NCBI RefSeq assembly: GCF_964204865.1 | Contig: NC_135252.1 | Location: 9,259,383 to 9,323,382 of the forward strand | From: Styela clava | Lineage: Eukaryota; Chordata; Ascidiacea; Stolidobranchia; Styelidae | DNA length: 64,000 nucleotides | Direction of reading: 5' to 3' | In this document: positions 49,252 to 60,999 of the stretch, in pieces | How the letters are laid out: each line of letters opens with the position of its first letter | How positions within the stretch are numbered: the first letter of the stretch is position 1 | Made by a program: the position numbers and the translations under genes | Notes under the pieces: generated by a model | What the model was told of the DNA's origin: nothing | The model's database searches: none | What the model saw: only the letters and a program-made list of their open reading frames with translations

Positions 49252-52200
49252 GAAAAAACAAGGTTCAAATATGAAGGAAGGAAGTTGAACATGTTATAGG
49301 ATTAGATTATTCTGCGAATTAGGTCAATGTATAATACTATATTACACATACATATGCTACTATGGTACAAAATATTTCCTAGCAAATGCCATTGACTTAA
49401 ATGCTAAATGACATAACACAGATTAGCACTTAGTTTTACAAATACCACATATCTAATTGAATAAAATTGGTATGAAATAATTTAATTTTTTAATTGAAAA
49501 ATTTTTTGATCCTAATATTATTGTGAATATTTGTGGCAATAATATATTTATTAAAAGACTGAGAAACTAAAATTGCAACACTATCAGAATATAAAATTAT
49601 AATTGATATTTCATAAGTATTAGACTCCACCCCATGCTGAAATATTTTCAATTGACATTGTCCAAGAATAGCAAAATGCAATAAATAGCTCATTAGAAGG
49701 TGTTAGCATTAAGTTGAATTTTCAGACACCACACGTACTACTGGGCAGGAATAAATGTTATGTATTTGTAACTACATGCATGACAATGATGAATAACTAA
49801 CACATAAATTTGTTAAAGTTTTGGACCACCGTGATTATGAGTGACATAAACCAAGAACAGAAGTGGTTCACTGTATCACTTAGCAAAAAAGTTTTTTTAT
49901 TCAACACAACAACGATAATTACTATCACTAAGTTTTACCATAATATTTCATTTGAATACAAAATAAAGATTTTCATAAGAACATGTTAATCAAAACATGA
50001 AAATTATTAAACCAGAAATAGGCCTCTACAAAAATTGAGTCGTATGTTTAAAAAAGTTGAGATTATTTCACCCACTATTTCACAAAGCTAAAGTAATTGT
50101 GGCATGTTCCACAATATTTATTGAAATGAAACTGAACATTTAAAGAAAAGTGTGGCAGCATGCAAAATTATTGATAAAAAACCTAAGGCAAATTAGTTTT
50201 GCTGTGAAATTAAAAGGCATGCTGAGTAAACACCACTACTACAACAATACAAATTCAAACACTATTGAAACTAATATTAATGATTTTCTGGGTGGGTCTC
50301 AATATGTATATTTCAGTATGTAAATTGTCTCCTCTATTCCAAATCCAATTTTGATTGACACATATGTATCAAAGTGGTGGCCAATGAAAAGAATGAGTCC
50401 TTTCCCCAATATTAAAGAAATTATACAAACCAGATAATTATGGCATACAAAGCATGAGCGTTAAAAATACCAAGTTGTAAGAAATACCTAATCTGATAGC
50501 TCATGATTTACATATCATAATTCAGATTTCCAAATGGGGGCAGAGAGGTTAGATATCATTTCTTACCTTTCCGCTTATATTGTATTAACCTTCATACAAA
50601 ACCATAATGCCTTCGCTGGAAGAAACAAAAACGTGTGGCGTTTAGAATATATATTTCAACAGAAAGAGTAAATTTTTTAATATTACAGGGTTAAAAAGTT
50701 TCAAGTCAGTAGTTGTCATAAGCTGCCAAGCCTCTAATTATAAAAATTATTCAAAAAAAAAAGTTTTTACAAAATAGATAACTTACCAGTATTAAGAATA
50801 GTCATCAGCTAGATTTTAGACAAAAATTTTTGACAACAATTATGCTCTTGTGTAAAGAATACGTTCTAAATCCTATCACATATGCAAGCTATAGTTCTGA
50901 GTTTTTTCTCCTACGAGATGGTCAATAATGTGACTACTGATACTTCAATGAAGGTCTGATTCATCAGTCTGGGTATAATAAATTACTATTTGGAAAACTT
51001 GCTAAGTATTGACATGTACAATTTAAAATGGAGAGAGACAGTGTCTGGAGAAATGTCCTGAAAATCAGCCTATACGCCTAACGGGTATAAGAAAACTGTA
51101 CATATATATATTTGTATCTTGGTGTTTAATGAAAAAATTAACTTGACAGCAATGCATGTAGTACATACCTTCATATCTGTTCCATCAAACATCACACAAA
51201 ACACCATCACAACCAAATATATCAACTATAATGCATTTATTCAACAAACTCAGTCAGAATGAGGGCAATATTCATCAAGATATTTCCAGCAGTTCGAGTA
51301 AAAAGATAACAAAAAATGCTAACTAACATTTTTAGGCTTGGCAGCATGTTCCCAGTGGTAAAATTGCTTAAAACATCCGAACCAAAATGTTACAAAAAAA
51401 ATAAAAATTAAAGTTCAAGAATACATTGCAACATATTAATTACAAACCAAAAGTTTCAGCCGATACATTGTAAAATAAAATTCCAAATGTCAGTTAAAAA
51501 CATATCGTTGTTTTGTTTAGTTATTAAAAAGCAATTTTACAATGGGACCACAGACATTATTACTGACAAAAACATTACTTAATGAATGAATTAACAGGTA
51601 TTAAGAAATAGGTACAAAATGTTCGAATTAATAGCACAATATTGTACTTAGAATTACTCCACACGGCAGTGTTTCAGTTCCAGCGAAGTTACATTTTAAG
51701 ACAAAAAGAAAACAGGATGAGATGATTAGTATTTTACCAATATGGACCAATAACTTTAACATTTATAACCTGAAAATAAAGTGTTATTACATATAACAAA
51801 TCAAATAACTCAATAACATTGAATAGGTTATCAAGGCCATAGTATTAGTGATGGACCAGCTCATAAAAAACAAAATACCATAACTCAAGTCTGCTATAGA
51901 TCATTTTAGACTTTTAAGTTCTATTAGCACAAGCTTCTATAAGAGTTACCCAGATATTGATTAAAAACAAGGCATTCATGATTACCGGTAGGTAAATTCT
52001 GAAGCAATTGGGACCAACAGCTAAAACTGAAATTCTGTATTCCAAAGGCACCCCAAGGCTAACAATATTCTGATGGCCGTGGCAAACTTGACTCTGCACA
52101 ATTCAGGCGTCACAAAACAGTCCAGTAAATTGATATCGAATAGCACCATGATAGTTGTAAACGAAGAGGTGTTTGAGCATCAAAAAGAAACGTGCTGAAG

Positions 52201-52635
52201 AACTTGGTTCTATCCTGCATCAGTTGCATCGCAAAGATTGTATTCTTCTACTGCAACAGACATTGTCAAGATATGACATGAACTATTGTTATCACACAAT
52301 TAAAATTGGAATTCAAATTTTCGAAGATAAAAGTAATCAGAATTCATGTTTAGAATATACTACCATCTCGGAAAAGTTTTATACGTGAAATAGTTGTGCT
52401 TTGAAATACGCCATAAAACAGAGAACGACTGGTTGTGGACTTAAAGATTAGTTTGCTTAGATTAGAAAAAATAATTGGCAACAATCTCTTGTTAATAGCA
52501 TAATTTAGCACTGATTGAGTGAGTCTTGGCCAAGCCTATATGAATTTAACTCAAGTTATCTTGCCCATAACTACCTAAATTACTCCAATGCAATGCAACT
52601 ATCAGTTGTATTCATCAGATAACATGTTCCAAACA
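49252..52635. other. Gap between the two halves of the NKTR/PPIG locus
   Basis: About 3.4 kb without a supportable coding exon. A strong minus-strand donor-like site (G|GTAAGT, plus-strand ACTTAC) occurs near 50784 and another (GTAAGA) near 50569, but all frames before them are closed, so they could only bound untranslated exons. A candidate minus-strand AATAAA (plus TTTATT 51236-51241) could end the upstream transcript. If the locus is one gene, this is an intron. Confidence 0.5.
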
Positions 52636-55600
52636 TCAATGATCAGAATCTGAAGAAGACTTTTTTGAAGAGTCTGAGCTTGTACTGGATTTTCTTCTTC
52701 TATGATGATCAGAATCATGATCATCTTCTTGCTTTTTTTTATCGGTAGATTTAGAACGAGATGTTTTGTCTGATGACCGCCTTCTTTTCCCATCTTGAGA
52801 TCTAGAGCGACTTCTGTGTGAATTTTTTCTTGACCTAGACCTATGACTTCGGGATCGTCTGTCATCTCTTGAACTTTTACGTCTTCCATGAGAACGGCTG
52901 CGTGATCTTCTTCTAGAGCGGTCACGACTTTTACTCTTTGAATGATGTCGGTCACGAGACCTACTGCGTCGAATATTTCTATGAGAAGGTCGTGAGTACC
53001 TACCATGGGAGCGAGACCTGCTTCTTCGATTGTATGGGCGCGAGGAGTATCTTGTGGAGTATGAGGATCTTTTGGGCGATCTGCTCTTAGAGCGTCTCCT
53101 TGAACCATGTGATCGAGATCGAGACCTTTTTCGGCGTGGTGATCGAGATCTTTTACGATGTGGTGATCGAGATTTGCTCCTGCTGTGTTTTCTCTTTCTT
53201 GAAGATGAACGTGAACGCCGCTTTCGGTCTTTAGAGCTGGAATGAGTTTTCTTTTTGTCAGGTGTTTTCTTTTTCTCCTTATCATCCGATGCTGTGGTAT
53301 TCTCACCATTCTTGACCACCTTTTCACTCTTAGTGGATGAATCAGCTTTGCTAGAGTGATTTTTACTTTCTTCTTTAGATTTTTTGGAGGCAATTTCCTT
53401 ATTTGCAGCAACGTTTTTTTCTATTTGTTTGATAGGTGCTTGAATTTGTTCTTCTTTCTCACCAATACTTATCTCTTCGACTTCCTCAGTTACTGCAGTA
53501 TCATCAGTGGTTGAATCCTTATTTCTTTTGATTTCATTGCTGCTTTGTTTTTCTTCTTCAGACTCCACGGAAGATACATTATGGGGCTGTGAAGCAGAAT
53601 CACTATCATATGAAGTTATTACTGCTTGTTTTTGTAGAGCAGTTTTGGATTTATCTTTTCTGACATTCTTGGACTTGTCATCATCTTTTGATAAACTTCT
53701 ACTTCTCTTCTCCTTTTCATATGATCTGTCTCGTTTTTCTTTTGAACTGCTTGATTTCTTAGGAGAAGGACTTCTTTCTCTCTTTACACATTCTTTTTTG
53801 TCAGCATCATGTTTTTTATCACGTTGACTTCCATCTCTGTAACTATCTCTAGATTGTTTAGTTTTGGATGAAGAATGATCACGATGATTACTTTTATTAT
53901 CACTAATATTATGACGCCTGCTCTTGTCTGAGTCTCGTTTGCCACGGCCACCTGAATCCCTATCCCTATTATCATGTTTACCCCCCACTGAATTATTTTT
54001 ATCTCTGTCATGATATCTATTTTCCTTATCATCCCTCCCATTGGCTTTTTTCCCATCAGGTGATTTAGAATCATTTGACCTGTGGTTACGCCGTTCAGTA
54101 TTCACATCCGAGGGTGATCTTGATGTCTGTCTCCATTTTCCGCTATCAGGTGAACCAAGCGAGCGGCCAGTAACCTCCTTCAAAGGACGTTGACCTCGTT
54201 GGGCTTCACGCCAATGAGGTGGAGTCTCACTGTCCCGCCTACTACGATAGCTGCTTCTCCTACTGCTTCTATAAGGACTTCTTGATCGAGATCTGGACGG
54301 TGTGCGATATCGCTGATCAAAACAAAATGAAGACGTCAGTATAAAATTCCAATAAACAATTGACAAAAAGAAATATAATTTACCATAACTCCGCGGCCCT
54401 TCACTTTTCGTCCAGACCTCGTTCGCCATTGCCGTCCCTGACTTCTTGCAGAGCTTGGTGTTACACTGTCTTGTGTTTTCTCTCTGCGCATAATTCATGA
54501 AAGTATCATAAAATCAAACACTTCAATGAAAAAAAAAATTTGCAATACCACAAATAGAGAATTTTTGAATCACTTACTCATCTTTCTTAGTTTGTTCTCC
54601 TCGCATCAAAAATTTTTGTTCCGGCACTGGTGGAACTTCGTCCGCTTTGATTGAACTAACAGTACGTGCACTATCTGGATCCTCTTTCACATCCTCATCC
54701 GAACTACAATGCCAAGAATTGATAATTGTAGGCATGTAATCATTACGAAAATGAATCAAGCACAGTTTTTCACAACAATTTGCCATTATATTGAATGTTT
54801 TACACTAGCTACATAACTCATAAAAATTTCATAAAAAGACTCAGTCGGCATCACAAACTCCAAAGCAATCTGTGCTAGATAATTTATGTAATTAATGATA
54901 CCAAACCAGATGGTACCATTCATTCCATTGTTTAACAGCCATATGATCAGAAAATCAACTATTTCTTTTCAAGCTGTTGAACCATTGTTCAGCATAGTGT
55001 GTCCCAAATCACAAACTTGTCATATAGTTGCATTATTGAATGTGACTATAAATGATATATGTTGCACCTATATACAACTTGTAGTGAAAATAAATTCACC
55101 TATATAGAGCATATAAATCGTAGTGCAAAAAAATAAGAATTTGCGAAGTGGTATCAGAGTTCAATTTTGTTAATAAAAACCCTTTAATTTATTACAAAAT
55201 ATAATTTCATATATTATTACATTACTTTACCTATCTTTACTTTTAGCTTTCTTCTTTTTCTTCTCTTTTTTATGTTTTTTCTTTTTTTCCTTTTTCTTCT
55301 TTTTAATCTCTTCTTCAGAATCAGAAGAATCATCTTTAGAAGAATCACTAGAATCATCATCAGAATCCTTGACTGAATCTTTCATTTTCTTAGCTGTTCG
55401 AAAATAAAGGATGGGGTAAACAAAAATATAATTCAACTTCTGGAAAGAGGAAAATTATTTACCTAATTTATTTTATTCAGTGCATTGAAATCATACCTTT
55501 AACTTTTTTAGTTTTGGCAAGAACAAGTTCTCCACAGTGAACAATTTTACATTCATTGTTAGGACGACTGTTAGCATCTGTTGGTTGACTTTCTATTTTC

Positions 55601-58600
55601 TTAATGATGCTTTTGCCAGTCACAACTCTTCCAAAAACAACATGAACTCTACAAAAATATCACAATAGTGAGAGTCATTTTCAAATAGGAAGAATGTAAA
55701 CTGAACCAAACGCAAAACGATAAAGCATTTCCAATAAAAAAGAAAGAGAAGTATATTAAACAATAAAGTAGTTAAATTTATATTCATACAAATCAACAGA
55801 TTGGGATAATATTAAGAAAACTGTATCTTGTAACAGAAGCTAAACCTGAACAATATTATACAAAATATACTTCATAATTAGTAATCCCTATCAATTCACA
55901 TTACACAATGCACCATTCATATAACCTGTAAAGCAGTATTTCTGAATGTCAATTCTAACCCATATTACTCTCCAAAATGTGTTCCAATTTGTATTGGAGG
56001 TCAATGTTTAACACTTAAAAGATTGAATAATGAACTAGTTAAGTAAGAGAGTACTTGGGTATCAAAATCTTAAACAAACTCACCCATCCAGATGAGGTGT
56101 TGGTTGAGTAGTTCTGAAAACATAGTTACAGTTTATGTTATAAAAATCATTACCAACATACAAACAGAAACAGTTGCAAAACAGTACAAAGCACTCACAC
56201 AAAGAACTGGGATCCATTTGTATTTTTTCCTCTGTTAGCCATAGAAAGTAAAAATGGTTCATCATGCTTCTTTTCAAAAGATTCATCTGAAAAATTTTAA
56301 AGTGAATAAATGTGTATTATTACAAAAATATAAGCCATCAAATATATGTAATATTATACAATTACTCATGAAGGCGCTTAATTATTTTATTCGGTATGTG
56401 TACAAAAAAACAGAAGCAAGGTACACTCAAAACCAAAGGGTCCAGTTATTCAAACAAAAACAGTGATTTTTTTGAACTCAGAGCATTTTCCATTGATAAT
56501 ATGAATTCTCACAATGACTGCAATACAGAAATAAATATGGTGTTTATTATTAAACACAAGCAATACTTAACATGAACAGTTTAAATGCAACAATTAATAA
56601 TAGAATATAAAGCCCAGCAAGAGCCACATGCTCTGCCATACCAAAGTACTGAATGTTCTCTTGAGACCAGCACACCAGTATTTATACTCAGGAAGTAATG
56701 CTTCAGTGGTTTACCCACTGCGCTATACCAACATGCTGTGCTGTCATTGGTCAGTCAAAAAATGGGAAAATAGGATTAAAGCACAGTTATATCAGGATGA
56801 CAATCAACCTGGACAAAATGTAAGTTATCATATGGATTCAATCTAACCTGCGAAATATCCCCCATAAATGCTTTCACCTCCACGTCCGTTTCCTGCAAAA
56901 AAGCGATGAAGAAATTAAGACAAATAAAACACATTAACACTTCATAATCACAGAAAGTATACAGATAGTAGATTCGGGGGACCCAATAGCAGATCTATTC
57001 CCATGCAAAACATGTAGTATATGCAACAGCTCCGATAACAGATTGTTATCAGTAGCTCATTCTCAACAAAAACAACCAAAATCTACTAATCTGAAACTTC
57101 CGGAAGAAGCACCATATAAAAACACAGAAAAATTCATAGCAAGTCAATTGAATATTATAAGGTTTGTGTTATAAATAGAAGATGAAGTAAAGTTTATAAT
57201 TTATACAGTAAATAAAATATATAGAAAAGTAACTAATACACTGAGACAAGGGTAAAACCGTTGCTCATCAACACAACTTACCAAAAATACTTTCACAGAA
57301 TCTGAATTACATCAACAAATTAACTACACATAGTAATTTGCAAAATCAAACTAACTCATGGGGTCAAATATTATCATAATTTCACATTTCCAAAAAATTA
57401 CTAACTATAGAAATAGATACAGAGAGCTTTTTCATGTGGAAAATAAAACTTCAATATTCATAATTTCAGTGTATGACTTTCAATTAGTGATAAAATGATG
57501 TCGATAAAATATCGTAAATCATTTTAAATTCATTTTAAATATGTTACCTTTCTATCTTAAAAAAAGTATTCATGGAATCTTAAGTTTGACAAAAGTAAAA
57601 CAAGATGACACAACTGAACACAAGAGAAAAATAATGCAGAACACACAAACTCAAAAGTGATATAGGATTACCTGAAACTCCTATACTCAATGAAAAGTAA
57701 CAAAAATATTAGTTTACAACAAAAAAGTATTATAAATGAAACCTTTATTTTTATGCAATCCCCGCAAAAGTTACCAAACATTTCTTTCTCTTGTAATTTC
57801 ATATGCATGATTTATGACTTTTTAAGATAGCGATAAATTAGTGTCATAACAGGAAATGTGTAAATTGAAGCGTTATAATTAAGAAAACTGAGGTTGACTA
57901 TTTTTGTCAAATATTCATATGATTTTGACACAGCACCTTCCCCATTATAAAACTGTTGTGTCTACTGTGATGTTTAAAAAGCTATTGAAGTCAATTTCCT
58001 TCATTTTTAATTTTATATCATTACAGAATTCAATTTATCTGATAAAACATACTTCTTGAACACTTGAACTCATACACTCAATATTTTCTGACACAGTCAT
58101 TATTGATAGTAGATTACAAACCAAATCTATACCTCGAATCTCTATGATAACTGACAACCAAATCACCAAAATCATGCTATGCCCAATAAAATATGCAATA
58201 AATAAGTGCAGTAGATATAATTTGATTGCTGTAATCAAATTTTATTCAGCAATTGCGAACCCAAATGATTTCATGATGAACCGATATGAACAAATCTATT
58301 TTTATACCCAGTGCATTTCGGCCTGAACGTTTTGATGTGTTAGGCCATTTTTACGCAAACTGAAAATAATTGAATGTCAAACAGAAAGAAAATACTTTCA
58401 AGGCAAAATTTTAAAATGTTTCATAGAATTTTAATATGTCTTCGAGTATAGCTAGATTTTCCAAATTTTATTAATGTCGTACCAACTACTAAAATATTCA
58501 ACTTCTAATATTTCATACTTATCAATGAACTGATCAGAAAATTGGAAATTAGTACAATTGAATGCCATGATCAAATTATGCTACCTTCTGAGAAGTCACC

Positions 58601-59804
58601 AGCCTGAATCATAAAATCCCGAACAACTCTGTGAAAGACAACTCCTTTGTAATGCAGCGGTTTGCTTGTTGTGTCACCAAGCCCTCTTTCCCCTTTAAAT
58701 AAAAACAAAAGCATTGTACCAAAAAACAAATCTGGCAACATTCCTGAGCGTCTAAGGTTTTTATTACAATTTTGTAGGATAGGGAAGAATGAAGCTGACA
58801 AGGCAGCCTAATCATATGGCAAATCCCAGCCTCTCGTGGTATCAGTACATGCTAGGTGAAGGAATAATTTGCCAGGTATTCGTTCCAGATGTATGGCCTT
58901 AAAGGAGAAGGAAGCTGCAATCCTACCACACATAATTATGCCTCACAGGATTCGAACATTAGAACACACACTGGGTGATCAGGGTGAAACAATAAGCATG
59001 TTGCTAGTGTATAGCATGATGTGCCAACCAGCATTTAGTACAATAAAATGTATACTCATTGGTTGCAAATACAATAAACACTGAACAAATTTCTATGATA
59101 AATTTTATAAAATCGGCATGCGACTTGCAATCTGAATACAAGTATGATGTAATATCATACAATTGTGATAAATGCTGTAACCAGAGATGGCTGAAACCGA
59201 CCAATCGCCTAATCCACATAAATTCTAAAATAATGTTTCCATGCATTGTTAAATTAGGTATGAAATATAGAGAAATCGAGATAAACAAATGGATGAATTT
59301 TCATTTCCAGAGTAAAATGCATTTTTGGTAATACTATAAACTACATTTGCAAAGATTGCAGATTTTTAAGCTATCAAATATATCCAATTTTGAATCATTC
59401 AAAATATTTGATCATAGTAGACATCCATGGTTGTAAAATAATGTGGGCCTACTAGTTGCATGAATGATCATAAAAAATCGCTAAAATGAAAACTAGTTGA
59501 CAGAATCAAATATGAGCATCCTTATATTATGGCTTTGGAATTTGACAGTTAAAATCTCGAGTAGCAAAATACCGTAATAAAATGACAACCCACCAGTGCA
59601 CAGGCATCTGAAATTTTCTGTAGTCTTTGGACAAACATCAGAAAATAGCTGGAACACAACTCTTCCAACTGAAAAAAAATTTGTATAATCGTTATAAACA
59701 ATCTCGCTTTCAATTAATTCAGTAATATGAACAAATAATTCCATACCTGGATTTCCTTCTATTTCTATATCAAAGAATACGCGAGGCAGCACCTTCTTTT
59801 TCAT
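52636..59804 (-). CDS. RS-domain cyclophilin (PPIG/NKTR type peptidyl-prolyl isomerase)
   Basis: Eleven exons splice in frame: 59747-59804, 59594-59668, 58585-58692, 56848-56892, 56199-56286, 56084-56113, 55497-55648, 55231-55393, 54578-54703, 54384-54483, 52636-54312. About 873 residues. Residues about 8-172 are a cyclophilin domain: [38 protein letters not shown] (catalytic Arg, Phe, Met, Gln kept), [14 protein letters not shown] and TPHLDGVHVVFG. The usual Trp of the cyclosporin site is His, as in PPIG and NKTR. Then come an acidic Ser/Lys-rich linker, [23 protein letters not shown]...[18 protein letters not shown] and a long RS domain ending SSSDSDH. These linker motifs are shared by PPIG and NKTR. 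Expected in nuclear speckles, acting on RS proteins or RNA polymerase II tail. The last exon may continue by splicing into the RS gene downstream (34055-49251). Confidence 0.9.
56591..56745 (-). repeat. tRNA-derived SINE (minus strand)
   Basis: On the minus strand TAGCGCAGTGG is a perfect pol III A box, followed about 50 nt later by a weak B box (GGTCTCAAGAG). No cloverleaf can be completed, so this is a SINE head inside an intron of the cyclophilin gene and not a tRNA gene. Confidence 0.55.
58810..59030 (-). repeat. Possible tRNA-derived SINE (minus strand)
   Basis: Minus-strand GTTCGAATCC (plus GGATTCGAAC, 58948-58957) is a perfect B box; the A box is weak. Lies in intron 2 of the cyclophilin gene. 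Boundaries are approximate. Confidence 0.45.
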
Positions 59805-60999
59805 AATGAAACTGTCAATGAATCATTGATACAGTAATTACCTAGAAAGTTACTAAAACAATCCTCAGAATACTAAAATAAGTAAGAATAGGTATACACA
59901 ATATGAACATAGTTCAGTGGTTGATGATTGAAGAAACAGTAGGGCTATACTTGGTTACTCCATAATTATTACATACAAACATAGAAATATTGAATATACA
60001 AAGGAACCATACATCCTTGTTCTTATGACTGAATAACAATACATGTTTGACCATTTTAAAAAGTATCTCAGACATCAAACAGTTTATCATTGCTTGCGAT
60101 TCTTATGAAGTAAAAAGTTGATAGTACATGTTGAATCTATGTTCAGTTCGCAATCAAATTTAAACTAATTTGGATTTTATTTCTAACTGCTCTGAAACAT
60201 ATTATGATTGGTGGAGGAATCTCTCAAATATTATTGTATTTATGACTTTATTCGGCTATTAATTTCTCGGTTGTCTTGAATTGTTAAATATATGATAGAC
60301 TCTAATAGAAACAGTTATTTTCACATTTCTTGGGGTAAAAGAAAATGTAAAAATAACGCTACAAATACTGAAATATGCAGTAATAATTATGGAATTGCCC
60401 AAACAGCCATATCTCAGTATGTTTCTATTAACTCTAATTTTTTATTTGCAGCTTTTTTTTAAATCTATTAATTACTCTAAATACCAGTTTGTCACTAGTG
60501 TTCTGTGCCATCGCGGCCTCGTAACCAAAAATATACCACGCTCAGACACTGTCATACGTACTGCCACATGCGAGTGAAAATAATGCGAAATTGAGAAAAG
60601 GACTGAGAATACAATTTTGTTTTCAAATAGGCTACTAACATATTCAAAATTTGTTAAAACTAAAAAGTTGGAATAGACTTGACAAAATGTTAAAATAAAC
60701 CCACTCGGCTGGTGGAAATCATATAGCACACTGTCTTGGCATCGCTTGCTAGCGCACCGATCGCAACCATGTCTACACATCAGCCACGTGGTTGCACTAT
60801 GGAGCAAATTATACGCTGGTTTGCCTGTAGGGAAGGTGGCCACGACAGCGCTAGGAAGCGTGTGGGTGTTGTTTACCTTCTTTAATTTTCCATATATTTC
60901 TGTATTTTTAGTGCAGATATCAAGAATACTCTACTACTTATATTTGTCATTTGGTGATTACTGGAATATCAGTATTTATCAACGATACTTTCAAATCTG
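59805..60999. promoter_or_regulatory. Divergent intergenic region (cyclophilin / GUK1)
   Basis: The 1.2 kb between the start codons of the minus-strand cyclophilin gene and plus-strand GUK1 must hold both promoters. From about 60720 to 60860 the sequence is clearly richer in G, C and CpG (e.g. AGCGCACCGATCGCAACC), suggesting the core promoter or first exon of GUK1. No TATA box is assigned. Confidence 0.5.

Noticed and set aside
52173-52388. Plus-strand 71-codon frame with a KKRAEELGSILHQLHRKD stretch
   Set aside because: It looks protein-like, but there is no splice context, no neighbour in frame and no recognisable domain; it lies in the gap behind the cyclophilin gene on the opposite strand.
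52602-53411. Minus-strand 269-codon frame overlapping the RS exon
   Set aside because: A different frame of the same repetitive exon; the frame in phase with the cyclophilin exons is the 52636-54312 one.
53030-53827. Plus-strand Leu/Asp/Arg-rich frames over the RS domain
   Set aside because: Reverse-strand shadows of the repetitive RS coding exon 52636-54312.
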